Of a stretch of 64,000 nt of DNA, positions 28,482 to 38,302 are shown piece by piece. Location: assembly GCA_900129595.1 (NCBI GenBank), contig FQWG01000001.1:372001-436000 (forward strand), read 5' to 3'. The position numbers were made by a program, and so were the translations under genes. Under the pieces are notes generated by a model. That model had not been told where the DNA came from, did no database searches, and saw only the letters and a list, made by a program, of their open reading frames with translations. The number at the start of each line of letters is the position of its first letter. Positions within the stretch are counted from its first letter, which is position 1. Source of the DNA: Flavobacterium frigidimaris. GTDB taxonomy: Bacteria; Bacteroidota; Bacteroidia; Flavobacteriales; Flavobacteriaceae.

Positions 28482-28500
28482 AATATCTATTCAATTGCTT

Positions 28501-29631
28501 ATGAAAATAGCTTTACTCCTGCCCCGATCTGTCATTTACCCTTCGATGTCTTTTGACATAATGGATGGATTTAAATCTGCGCTGAAAAAAACAAGCCACG
28601 ACGAAAAACATGAAATTGTAACTGCCAGTATAGGAGTTGGCGGTAACAATAAGGAAATTTATACTTGTTCTGAACAATTACTCTTAAATGGTACAGATAT
28701 TATAATTGCTTATATAAACCCTGTTACTGCTGAATTTATACAACCGCTTTTTGAAAGTTCGGGTAAATTACTGATTGTATTAGACAGCGGTTACCACTTT
28801 CAAAATTTTGAAAAAAAATTATCTAACGTTTATTTCATTTCATTAGAAGGTAATTTATGCTCACGGGCTATTGTTCGTAAAGCTATCGAAGAAGGTCAAA
28901 ATAATTTTGTATTTACCTGTTCTTTTTATGATGCAGGATATCGCCCACCCTACACCTATTTGACTGCTGCAGAAGACAAAGGAGCCACTATTAGTTATAA
29001 CCACATTACTCCTTTGAAACGTTCAGAACTAAACTTAAGTCCATTAGATCAATATATTGAACAGCATAAGGATGTCTCCATATTTACCTCATTTTGCGGA
29101 GACATGGCAGAAGATTTCTTTAGAGAATCATCAAAATTAAAAAATATTGCTTCTTCAAAAACATACGGAAGTGGCTTTACAGCCGAAGAATTATGGCTCA
29201 ATAAAATACCTTATCCAGGATACAACTGGAGCTGTGCAGTTGCATGGTCTTCAGTTACTGACAATAAGGAAAATGTAGATTTTATAGCTACGATGAAAAA
29301 TATTAAAGAGCAGAAAGCGAATCTCTTTTCTCTTTTAGGATGGGAAGCTGCTTTGTTTATTACAAATTCAGATGGCCAGTCATTAGACAATATTGCTGTT
29401 GACTCTCCGAGAGGAAAAGTATACATGAATCCAAACACTGGGTTTTCCGAAGCACCACTATATTACGCTACTGTAACCAAAAATGAAGAAACAGGCAATT
29501 GCCTCTTAGAAAATATAACTGAAGTTTCAGACTTGGAGAAAGAACGTGAACGCTTACAATATCATATTCTGGCTGTTCAAGATATACCTTCAAATTCCTG
29601 GATTAATTCTTATGCCTGCCTGGAATCATGA
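28501..29631 (+). CDS. Periplasmic-binding-protein-like protein without signal peptide
   Basis: About 376 residues from the ATG at 28501. The first strand of a type-1 binding-protein fold (MKIALLLPRSVIYP, then DIMDGFKSAL) starts immediately, so there is no signal peptide and the protein should be cytoplasmic. Rossmann-like alternation continues: EQLLLNGTDIIIAYINP, KLLIVLDSGYH, NVYFISLEGN, NNFVFTCSFYDAGYR, VSIFTSFCGD, FSLLGWEAALFI. The last matches the late helix typical of amino-acid/amide-binding relatives such as LivJ and AmiC. There is no DNA-binding or enzyme domain. It overlaps the formyltransferase gene by 4 bases, so they probably act together. I do not recognise a characterised member. 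Confidence 0.6.
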   Translation: MKIALLLPRSVIYPSMSFDIMDGFKSALKKTSHDEKHEIVTASIGVGGNNKEIYTCSEQLLLNGTDIIIAYINPVTAEFIQPLFESSGKLLIVLDSGYHFQNFEKKLSNVYFISLEGNLCSRAIVRKAIEEGQNNFVFTCSFYDAGYRPPYTYLTAAEDKGATISYNHITPLKRSELNLSPLDQYIEQHKDVSIFTSFCGDMAEDFFRESSKLKNIASSKTYGSGFTAEELWLNKIPYPGYNWSCAVAWSSVTDNKENVDFIATMKNIKEQKANLFSLLGWEAALFITNSDGQSLDNIAVDSPRGKVYMNPNTGFSEAPLYYATVTKNEETGNCLLENITEVSDLEKERERLQYHILAVQDIPSNSWINSYACLES

Positions 29632-30566
29632 GTACTATAAGAGACATAGTGATTTTATGTAATAACAGAATGGCTTTTCCGGCTATACAAACTTTACATA
29701 GCCTTGGAAGACTACATTCTATTGGAGTACCTGTAGAAAATGAAGATGTAAAAGCCTTTTGTGCTGTTTTTGCTTCAGACGCAGGAATTAATTTAATAAT
29801 AATTGAAAAATCGAAACTAAAATTTCAGCTTCAGGAAATCACGGCAATTAAGGATCTTAAATTCATTTTTACAATGACTTTTCCATGGAAAGTCCCTGAA
29901 GAACTGATCAGACAACATCCTAATTTGTTTTATAATTTCCACTATGGTCTGTTGCCGGAAATGCGTGGAGCAGATCCTGTTTTTCAATCGATCAAAAAAC
30001 AAAAAAATGAAACTGGAATTTCTGTTCACGCTATCGAAAAAGAAATTGATAAGGGAAAAATAATCTTGCGAAAAACGCTTCCGCTGCATACAGATTTTAC
30101 ACATGGAATGTTATGCACTCATTTATCGTACCTCGCTTCTTATATTTTGCCAGAAGTATTAACGCTTCTGCATCGTAATGATGAAGGTATGCATCAGGAT
30201 GAAACAGTAGCGGAATACTATAAAAAACCCACTATTGCTGATGTCAGCATTCAATGGGAACATCAGGATTCAAAATCAATTCAGGCTTTAGTGAATGCAT
30301 GTAATCCCTGGAATAAAGGAGCTTACACGCATTGGAATGGTTTAAATGTACGAATAGTAGAAGTCTCACAAACGGATACACTGCGCGCAGATCAGCATGC
30401 TCCCGGAACTATTTTAGAAATAAATGAAAACAAGGGATTAATCATACAATGTTATAATAATACCCAATTGCGTATCAACACAGTTTATACGGATGAAGGG
30501 TTTATGAGTGGGCATAAATTGCTCGCTTTTGGTATCAAAAACGGTGAACAATTTGCCACTTTATAA
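29628..30566 (+). CDS. Formyltransferase, methionyl-tRNA formyltransferase-like
   Basis: 312 residues with an N-terminal formyl-transferase domain (about 1-190). The catalytic set is visible: Asn and His in FYNFHYGLLPEMRGADPVF near 105, and the distal Asp in KEIDKGKIIL near 145. A C-terminal OB-like domain as in Fmt/ArnA follows (ADVSIQWEHQDSKSIQALVNACNPW, then PGTILEINENKGLIIQC). It transfers formyl from 10-formyl-tetrahydrofolate to an amine. The N-terminus (DIVILCNNRMAFPAIQTL) and the operon place make it unlikely to be the housekeeping Fmt. The target could be a sugar, lipid or peptide amine. Coupled to 28501-29631 and 16 bases before the adhesin start. Confidence 0.8.
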   Translation: MSTIRDIVILCNNRMAFPAIQTLHSLGRLHSIGVPVENEDVKAFCAVFASDAGINLIIIEKSKLKFQLQEITAIKDLKFIFTMTFPWKVPEELIRQHPNLFYNFHYGLLPEMRGADPVFQSIKKQKNETGISVHAIEKEIDKGKIILRKTLPLHTDFTHGMLCTHLSYLASYILPEVLTLLHRNDEGMHQDETVAEYYKKPTIADVSIQWEHQDSKSIQALVNACNPWNKGAYTHWNGLNVRIVEVSQTDTLRADQHAPGTILEINENKGLIIQCYNNTQLRINTVYTDEGFMSGHKLLAFGIKNGEQFATL

Positions 30567-30582
30567 TTTAACTATCTTAATT

Positions 30583-33500
30583 ATGGAACATTTTTACTCT
30601 CAAATCAAAAAATTTTTAAATATCGCCCTGTTTTTGGGGATATTTTTACAAAGCTACATTGTGAATTCTCAGACTCTGGCAAACGGTGACCTTATTTTTA
30701 CCGGCTACGATTCAAATTTCTCACAAACCGATGGTGGTGATGTATTTTCGTTTGTACTTCTTACCTCTATACCTGCAGGGACTGTAATTAATTTTACAGA
30801 CAGAGGCTATTTTGAAACCTTAACCTGGCAAGTTGTAAGTGGTAACGAAGGATCCATTTCATGGACTAGTGGAACTGCTATTGCGGCAGGAACAGAGGTC
30901 ATGATAAAAGGTATGACTGCTTCGACTTATAACGTGGCTACTGGTGCTACAACAACAAATGGTACCGTAGTTATTACCGAAGGAACTATGACAAATGGAC
31001 TAAATTTATCTTTTACGGGAGATCAGGTTATCGCTTTTCAAGGCGGTGCAGGCTCTGTTACCGGAAGCGGAGTTACCCTTATTAGTGGATTACATTATTT
31101 TCGTTGTGCTACTGCACCGGGAACCTCTCAGGCAACCTGGGATCCTGATGCCTGTGCCAACGGAACAAATGGCTCTATCAGGCCTCCGGCTCTAATTGCA
31201 GGTACAAGTGCATTTTATACAGGAGGTTCTACTCCCAGCGCTGCAAAGTTTAATCTAAGCAGTACTGATCCTATTACTACTATAGCACAAATTAGAACCG
31301 CAGTCATGAATCCGGCAAACTGGACACTTTCTGATATTTCACTTACCATGCCATCAGCTGCTCCTTTTTTAGGAACACCACCAGCAATTACTGGTAATCC
31401 GCCTAACAGAACGCTTTGTATTGGCGGTACCACTAATTTTCCAATTACGGCAACGAATGCCACTGGTTATCAATGGCAGCAAAATACAGGAAGCGGTTTC
31501 GTAAACCTTTCTAATACGGCACCTTATTCCGGCGTAACTTCGGCAACTTTAACCATAACAGGAGTAACGGCAGCTATGAGCGGTTACACCTATAGATGTA
31601 TTGCAATCGGAACTGGCACAGCTACTTCTAATCCGGCAACATTAACCGTTCCTAATACGATCGTTACTACAACTGCACAAAGCAATGTTACTTGCAATGG
31701 CGGAAACAACGGTTCAGCCACCGTATCAGCTTCAGGTGGTTTTGTTCCATATACCTATTCATGGTCATCTTCTGGAGGAACAGCAGCAACTGCAACAAAT
31801 CTTACTGCAGGAACTTATACAGTTACGGCTACAGATAATATTGGATGTCCTACAACCCATACTGTAACAATAACAGAACCTACATTAGCAGCTTCATCGC
31901 CATCAATAACGACCCAGCCTGCTTCTTATTCAGCTTGTACAGGGTCAACTGCTTCATTTACAGTTGCTGCAACAAATACTGCAACTTATCAATGGCAGGT
32001 AGACAGCGGCTCTGGATACACCAATATTACCAATGGAGGAGCTAGTCCTAATTACTCCGGATCTAATACTGCAAACCTTAGCATAAGTTCTATTACTTCT
32101 GGAATGAATGGCTATTCTTACCGAGTTGTACTTACAAGTTCATGCTCCAATACAATTGCGTCGAATGGTTTGGCACAATTAAATGTAACTTCTTTACCTG
32201 TAGCTACAGCAACACCTGCTTCTTCATCAATTTGTAGCGGAACTTCTCCAAATATTGCTTTAACATCAACACCAGGTGGTGCTACATTCTCCTGGACAGT
32301 TGTGACAACAAGTGGTACAGTTACTGGTACTTCTGCTAGTTCGGGAACTTCTATCAATCAGACTCTTAGTGGCAATGGTATTGTTACTTATAACGTAACA
32401 CCCAGCCTTAATAGTTGTCCTGGTACACCGATTACTGTAGTCATTACGGTTAATCCTCTTCCCGCTATAACAGCGCACCCTTCAGCTTCTACCATATGTG
32501 CAGGAGCCAATACCACTTTTTCTGTAACTGCTTCGAATGCTACTGGCTATCAATGGCAGGTAGATCAGGGTGCTGGTTTTTCTAATATTTCAAATGGAGC
32601 ACCTTATTCAGGAGCCACTACAGCTACACTTACTATAACAGGAGCCACTGTTGGACTTAATGGATATGTTTACAGAGCTGTCGCTACAGGTACATGTATA
32701 CCAAATGCAGTTTCAAACGCTGCCGCACTTACTATTAATTCTGCACCGGGTATTACAGCACAACCTTCTGCCAGTACAATCTGTGCAGGAGCGAATACTA
32801 CCTTTTCTGCTACAGCTTCTGGTGCTACCGGATATCAATGGCAAGTAGATCAGGGTGCTGGTTTTTCTAATATTGCAAATGGAGCTCCTTACTCTGGAGC
32901 AACTACTACAACACTTACTATAACCGGAGCAACTGCTGGATTAAATGGTTATGCTTACAGAGTTGTCGCTACAGGTGGATGTACGCCGGCAGCTGTTTCA
33001 AACGCTGCAGCTCTTACCGTAAATTCTGCACCAGCCATTACGACACAACCTAGTAATAGTATTACCTGTTTAGGTACAAATGCTACTTTTACCGTTGCTG
33101 CTTCCAATGCTACCGGATATCAATGGCAGGTAAATCAAGGTGCTGGTTTCTTTAATATTCCAAATATTGCTCCTTATTCCGGAGCAACTACAGCAACACT
33201 TACCATAACAGGTGTTACTGCCGGTATAAATGGATATGTATACCGAGTTGTAACGACAGGTTTATGTACACCTGCAGCTACATCTTCAGCAAGAACATTA
33301 ACAATACCTACTATTATTACAGGCGCATCACAAACTAATATTGCTTGTAATGGTGTTGCAACTGGTATTGCAACAGTTAGCCCAACCGGAGGAACAGCTC
33401 CTTATACCTTTCTCTGGTCTAACAATGCGACTACTGCTTCTATAAGCGACCTTACAGCGGGAACTTATAGTGTAACGATTAAAGATGCTAACCTATGCGA

Positions 33501-36500
33501 AAAAATAGAAAATTTCACAATAACTGAACCACCAGTATTAGTAGCATCACAAGGTACAGTAAACAATGTAAGCTGCAATAATGGAACTAATGGTACTGCA
33601 ACTGTTGTAGCTACAGGAGGTGCTGGTGGCTATACATATTCATGGTCACCTACTGGTGGTAATGCTGCAACTGCATCAGGATTGGCCGCTGGAACTTATA
33701 CAGTAACCGTAACCGATGCTAATTCATGTCAAAAAACTTTACCTTTTACTATTACTGAACCTGCAGCCTTAGCTGTAACATCTTCGCAAGTTGATATATT
33801 ATGTAACGGATCTGCAACTGGATCTGCAACTGTAAGTGCAACCGGAGGAACAGGAATAGGAACTTATACCTATTTATGGGCACCATCAGGAGGAACAGCT
33901 GCTACTGCTACCGGTTTAATGGCAGGAACGTATACTGTAAAAATCACAGACGCTAACAGCTGCTCAACTACAAAATCAATTACAATAACAGAACCTTTAA
34001 CCCCATTAACTGCCTCTCAGGGAGCAACTGTTAATGTAAAATGTTATGGAGATACAACCGGATCAGCTACCGTAAATGTAACAGGCGGAACCGGTTCTTA
34101 CTCTTACTCTTGGTCACCGTCTGGTGGTACAGGAGCTACAGCTTCAGGCTTATCCGCTGGAAATTATACTGTAACCATTTTCGATGATAATGAGTGTATG
34201 ACATCTCAAAACTTTAGCATCAGCCAGCCTGGAGCAGCACTTTCAGCAAGTACAGCTTCAACAGGAGTTAGTTGTTTTGGTGGGGCTAATGGTACTGCAA
34301 GCGTAACGGTATCCGGAGGAACTCCTACTTATACTTACTCATGGGCACCTTCTGGAGGAACTGCAGCTTTTGCTACAGGGCTTTCTGCCGGAAATTATAC
34401 TTGTACAATTACGGACTCAAAAGGATGTAAATTGATTCAGCCTGTCACTGTTGGTAGTCCTTCTGCATTATCTGCTACAATTACAAAAGTTGATGTTTCT
34501 TGTAATGGAGGAACTAACGGATCTGCAACTGTAACTGCTTCTGGCGGAGTTGGAGGATATACTTATTCATGGTCACCTACCGGAGGTAACGCTGCGACTG
34601 CATCAGGACTTTCTCAAGGAACTTATACTGTAACTATTCAAGATGGAAATACATGTACTATTACAGCAAGTATTACAATAAATCAACCTGCGTCTTTAAC
34701 ATCGTCAATTAGTAAAACTGATGTATTATGTAATGGCGGAACAACCGGAACTGCTACTGTAGTTCCTTTGGGCGGAAATGGCAATTATACTTATCTATGG
34801 TCACCTTCTGGAGGTACTGCAGCAACGGCAACTGGTCTGGCACCTGGAAATTATAGCTGTTTAATTACTGACAATAATGGCTGTTTCGTAACGAATTCCA
34901 TCAATATTGTTCAACCTGTAGCCCTAAGTGCTACAACAAGCCAAATAAATGCAACCTGTTCATCAGCTGGCCAGGCAGGTGTAACTGTTAGCGGCGGTGT
35001 AAACCCTTATTTTTATTCGTGGTCTTCGGGACAAACAAGTGCAATAGCAACGGGATTAGCAGAAGGAAATCACTCTTGTACAATTACAGACGCAAATGGC
35101 TGTACAATAACAAAAAACTTTATTATTACAACCACAAATACCTTAACTGCTGCTACAAGTCAAACTGATGTTTTATGTAATGGTACAAACACAGGTTCAG
35201 CCAGTGTAGTTGCATCAGGAGCTCCGGGACCTTTTACTTATGTATGGGCACCGTCTGGCGGAAATAGTGATACAGCGAGTAATCTTACAGCTGGTAATTA
35301 CAGTGTAACAATAACTTCTGGTAATGGATGTTCTATTGTAAAAAACTTTACAATTATAGAACCAACAGCCTTAACAGTTACTCCTTCTCAAACCAATTTA
35401 TTATGTAATGCTGCGACTACAGGACAAGCTTCTGTAACTGTAACAGGAGGAACCGGAGCATATACTTACTCATGGTTGCCTTCAGGTGGAACTTCTGCAA
35501 CAGCAACAGGACTTACAGCAGGAACTTATACCGTAACAATTACAGATGCCAACTTATGTCAGGCTACACAAGCATTTACAATTACAGAACCTAATGCTCT
35601 TACTGCAACAATTACACCAACACAAGTAAGTTGTAACGGAGGAACAAACGGATCTGCAACTGTTTCTGTAACGGGCGGAACTGGAGCTTACAGCTATGTA
35701 TGGTCTCCAACTGGCGGAACTGCTGCAACTGCATCAGGACTTGCAGCGGGAACTTATACCGTAACAATTACTGATGCCAATACTTGTAGTACAACTGAAA
35801 CGGTTACTATTATTGAACCAACTCAGTTAACTGCTTCTATAGGAAATCAAACTGATGTTTCCTGCAACGGAGAAAACAATGGCTCTGCTACTGTGAATGT
35901 TACCGGAGGGACAGGCACCTATACTTATGCGTGGTCACCATCTGGCGGAACGGCAGCAACAGCAACAGGACTTAATCCAGGAAATTATACGGTAACTGTA
36001 ACAGATGCCAATAATTGTACTACATCTCAAAATTTTGTTATAACGGAGCCTGCTCCATTAGTGGTTTCTGCAGGAAGTCAAAATGATGTTTCTTGTAATA
36101 GCGAAACCAACGGAACTGCCTCAGTAAATGTAACTGGCGGAACTGGTGCATATACTTATGCCTGGTCACCTTCAGGTGGAACTTCTGCAACAGCAACAGG
36201 ACTTACCGCAGGAACTTATACCGTAACGGTAACAGATGCTAACTTATGTCAGGCAACACAAAGCTTTATCATAACAGAACCTGTTGCACTTACAGCTTCA
36301 ATTGCGTCAACAAACGTAAATTGTAACGGTGCTAATAACGGTACTGCAACAGTAACGGCAACCGGAGGAACGGGTTTATATACTTATACATGGTCGCCAA
36401 CAGGAGGAACTGCTGCAACTGCATCAGGACTTGCGGCGGGAACTTATACCGTAACGGTTACTGATGCCAATACTTGCAGCATAACTGAAACGGTTACTAT

Positions 36501-38253
36501 TACTGAACCTTCTATCCTTGATGTTACGGTTGCACAAACTGATGTAACTTGTATTGGAGCAGCCGATGCTACTGCCACTGTTACTGCAACAGGCGGAGCT
36601 GGTAACTACACTTATGTTTGGTCACCGGCTGGAGGAACAAATGCTGCAGCGACTGGACTTACGGCAGGAAATTATTCGGTAACCATTACAGATGCAAACG
36701 GATGTCAGGTTACAAAACCTGTAACGATTATAACAATTCCGGATGTAACAGCACCAATTCCTAATATAGCAACTTTACCTGCTATTACGGGTACTTGTTC
36801 TGTTGTATCAGCTCAGATTCCTGTGCCGACAGCTACTGACAACTGTGCCGGAATTATAAATGCTACAACAACCGATCCTTTAAGCTACACAAACGCAGGA
36901 ACGCATACAATCACGTGGACCTATAATGACGGACACGGAAACACTTCAAGTCAAAATCAAACGGTTACTGTAACAGCGTCTCCGTTAGATCAGGTCACTT
37001 TTAGCGATGCAATAGCTACTTTTGATGGAAATCTTCATGCAGTACAGGTTGCCAATCTTCCTGCTGGAGCTACAGTAGCGTATTCTATTACGCCAACAGC
37101 AAGTACTTTAAATGGTGCTATTAATGCCGGTATTTATACCGTTACTGCAATAGTTTCACCTACAGCAGCTACGCCAAATTGTTCATCAATTACACTTACG
37201 GCAAAACTGACTATTAATAAAGCAGCGCAACAGATTACTTTTGGTGCTATACCTGCAAAAATCCTTGGAGCAGTCAACGACTTCAACTTAGAAGCGACTT
37301 CGAGTTCAGGTTTACCAATTCGTTATTCTTTTACATACACTTCTGCCCTGCCACCTGCTAATGTTTCGGCAATTGGGTTCGTTAATTTGTTACGATCAGG
37401 CGATTTGTTAATTACTGCACATCAGGACGGTAATGATAACTATTTGCCTGCTACTACTGTCGAGCAACTTCTTGTAATCAAAAACAATGATGTAACCGTT
37501 AGCAAAATTACACTAGGCAATAAAGTATATCAGAATCCTTCCAAGGACATTAATTATATAATGGGATGTGATGAAAATAATGTATATGTTGCCTTTTTAA
37601 ACGAAACAGGTGCAACTATTACGCCTTCTGCCAATTTTACGATTACGACGCCTAAACCGGGAATTTATACACAAAATGTTACGGTGACTTCACAAGATGG
37701 AACAGTAACTGCTAATTATGCTTTAACTGTAGAAAAACCGTTTGGTTTCTATGATATTGTGCATCAAAAATTCAATAATTTATTGCTTATCAATAACAAT
37801 CCTCAGACTAACGGAGGTTACGAATTTGTGTCGTACCAATGGTTCAAAAATGGTCAGCTGGTTGGAACTGGCCAATACTATTCGGCAGGAGATGATTTGT
37901 CTAATTCGTTAGATTCTTCTGCAGACTTTAGTGTAAAACTGACGACCAAAGACGGAAAAATACTGAGCACTTGTACTTCTAAAATTACCGTACAAAAATC
38001 GTTGGCTGCGAAACTTTATCCAAATCCAATTCAGGCAGGAAAAGTTATCACTGTTGAAGCAGATTTCCCTGCAGAAGAATTAGCCAACATGCAGATAAGC
38101 CTTTATTCTGTTTCCGGACAATTGGTAAAAACGCTGAAGTCCTCTAAAGTATTAACTGAAATTCAGTTACCTGATGCTGAAAGCAATATGTATATTGTAG
38201 TGCTTGAAACTGCCAATATCAAGAAAACACTAAAAGTAATTGTAAATAAATAA
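30583..38253 (+). CDS. Giant SprB-repeat adhesin secreted by T9SS
   Basis: 2556 residues from the ATG at 30583. A signal peptide ends near IVNSQ. An N-terminal beta domain (about 28-270) precedes five Ig-like domains with YQWQ cores and one PKD-like domain. I count 16 SprB-type repeats of about 75 residues (pattern VSCNGGTNGSATV, YTYSWSPSGGTAATATGL, AGTYTVTVTDANxC, ITEP). These are followed by a HYR-like domain (VTAPIPNIA) and MBG-like domains. The C-terminus is a type A T9SS sorting domain (KLYPNPIQAGK, then LYSVSGQLVKTL and MYIVVLE). SprB-type proteins are mobile gliding or attachment adhesins on the cell surface. It follows the formyltransferase gene by 16 bases and precedes a beta-barrel gene by about 50. 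Confidence 0.9.
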   Translation: MEHFYSQIKKFLNIALFLGIFLQSYIVNSQTLANGDLIFTGYDSNFSQTDGGDVFSFVLLTSIPAGTVINFTDRGYFETLTWQVVSGNEGSISWTSGTAIAAGTEVMIKGMTASTYNVATGATTTNGTVVITEGTMTNGLNLSFTGDQVIAFQGGAGSVTGSGVTLISGLHYFRCATAPGTSQATWDPDACANGTNGSIRPPALIAGTSAFYTGGSTPSAAKFNLSSTDPITTIAQIRTAVMNPANWTLSDISLTMPSAAPFLGTPPAITGNPPNRTLCIGGTTNFPITATNATGYQWQQNTGSGFVNLSNTAPYSGVTSATLTITGVTAAMSGYTYRCIAIGTGTATSNPATLTVPNTIVTTTAQSNVTCNGGNNGSATVSASGGFVPYTYSWSSSGGTAATATNLTAGTYTVTATDNIGCPTTHTVTITEPTLAASSPSITTQPASYSACTGSTASFTVAATNTATYQWQVDSGSGYTNITNGGASPNYSGSNTANLSISSITSGMNGYSYRVVLTSSCSNTIASNGLAQLNVTSLPVATATPASSSICSGTSPNIALTSTPGGATFSWTVVTTSGTVTGTSASSGTSINQTLSGNGIVTYNVTPSLNSCPGTPITVVITVNPLPAITAHPSASTICAGANTTFSVTASNATGYQWQVDQGAGFSNISNGAPYSGATTATLTITGATVGLNGYVYRAVATGTCIPNAVSNAAALTINSAPGITAQPSASTICAGANTTFSATASGATGYQWQVDQGAGFSNIANGAPYSGATTTTLTITGATAGLNGYAYRVVATGGCTPAAVSNAAALTVNSAPAITTQPSNSITCLGTNATFTVAASNATGYQWQVNQGAGFFNIPNIAPYSGATTATLTITGVTAGINGYVYRVVTTGLCTPAATSSARTLTIPTIITGASQTNIACNGVATGIATVSPTGGTAPYTFLWSNNATTASISDLTAGTYSVTIKDANLCEKIENFTITEPPVLVASQGTVNNVSCNNGTNGTATVVATGGAGGYTYSWSPTGGNAATASGLAAGTYTVTVTDANSCQKTLPFTITEPAALAVTSSQVDILCNGSATGSATVSATGGTGIGTYTYLWAPSGGTAATATGLMAGTYTVKITDANSCSTTKSITITEPLTPLTASQGATVNVKCYGDTTGSATVNVTGGTGSYSYSWSPSGGTGATASGLSAGNYTVTIFDDNECMTSQNFSISQPGAALSASTASTGVSCFGGANGTASVTVSGGTPTYTYSWAPSGGTAAFATGLSAGNYTCTITDSKGCKLIQPVTVGSPSALSATITKVDVSCNGGTNGSATVTASGGVGGYTYSWSPTGGNAATASGLSQGTYTVTIQDGNTCTITASITINQPASLTSSISKTDVLCNGGTTGTATVVPLGGNGNYTYLWSPSGGTAATATGLAPGNYSCLITDNNGCFVTNSINIVQPVALSATTSQINATCSSAGQAGVTVSGGVNPYFYSWSSGQTSAIATGLAEGNHSCTITDANGCTITKNFIITTTNTLTAATSQTDVLCNGTNTGSASVVASGAPGPFTYVWAPSGGNSDTASNLTAGNYSVTITSGNGCSIVKNFTIIEPTALTVTPSQTNLLCNAATTGQASVTVTGGTGAYTYSWLPSGGTSATATGLTAGTYTVTITDANLCQATQAFTITEPNALTATITPTQVSCNGGTNGSATVSVTGGTGAYSYVWSPTGGTAATASGLAAGTYTVTITDANTCSTTETVTIIEPTQLTASIGNQTDVSCNGENNGSATVNVTGGTGTYTYAWSPSGGTAATATGLNPGNYTVTVTDANNCTTSQNFVITEPAPLVVSAGSQNDVSCNSETNGTASVNVTGGTGAYTYAWSPSGGTSATATGLTAGTYTVTVTDANLCQATQSFIITEPVALTASIASTNVNCNGANNGTATVTATGGTGLYTYTWSPTGGTAATASGLAAGTYTVTVTDANTCSITETVTITEPSILDVTVAQTDVTCIGAADATATVTATGGAGNYTYVWSPAGGTNAAATGLTAGNYSVTITDANGCQVTKPVTIITIPDVTAPIPNIATLPAITGTCSVVSAQIPVPTATDNCAGIINATTTDPLSYTNAGTHTITWTYNDGHGNTSSQNQTVTVTASPLDQVTFSDAIATFDGNLHAVQVANLPAGATVAYSITPTASTLNGAINAGIYTVTAIVSPTAATPNCSSITLTAKLTINKAAQQITFGAIPAKILGAVNDFNLEATSSSGLPIRYSFTYTSALPPANVSAIGFVNLLRSGDLLITAHQDGNDNYLPATTVEQLLVIKNNDVTVSKITLGNKVYQNPSKDINYIMGCDENNVYVAFLNETGATITPSANFTITTPKPGIYTQNVTVTSQDGTVTANYALTVEKPFGFYDIVHQKFNNLLLINNNPQTNGGYEFVSYQWFKNGQLVGTGQYYSAGDDLSNSLDSSADFSVKLTTKDGKILSTCTSKITVQKSLAAKLYPNPIQAGKVITVEADFPAEELANMQISLYSVSGQLVKTLKSSKVLTEIQLPDAESNMYIVVLETANIKKTLKVIVNK
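32560..32874 (+). repeat. Near-identical Ig-like blocks inside the adhesin gene
   Basis: A 30-base stretch at 32560-32589 recurs exactly at 32845-32874, 285 bases (95 codons) later, inside two very similar Ig-like domains. This marks a recent in-frame duplication. Confidence 0.75.
35481..36480 (+). repeat. 690-base higher-order duplication in the SprB repeats
   Basis: Two separate tracts recur 690 bases apart: TTCAGGTGGAACTTC at 35481 and 36171, and AACTGCTGCAACTGCATC at 35718 and 36408. 690 bases is 230 codons, or three SprB repeats. Repeats 11-12 and 14-15 are therefore sister pairs from a duplication of a three-repeat block. Confidence 0.75.
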
Positions 38254-38260
38254 AATCTGT

Positions 38261-38284
38261 CAGTGCTGTTTTCGAATAGCACTG
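38261..38284 (+). other. Intercistronic hairpin between adhesin and beta-barrel genes
   Basis: CAGTGCT (38261-38267) pairs with AGCACTG (38278-38284) across a 10-base loop. No T run follows on the plus strand, so it is unlikely to terminate transcription. It may be an mRNA processing or stability element. Confidence 0.4.
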
Positions 38285-38302
38285 GCATTAAAAAAAAATA
38301 AG

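Noticed and set aside
31660..36740. Long array of repeats as CRISPR or non-coding tandem DNA
   Set aside because: The repeats keep one reading frame, code for SprB and Ig-like domains, and differ in sequence as protein repeats do.
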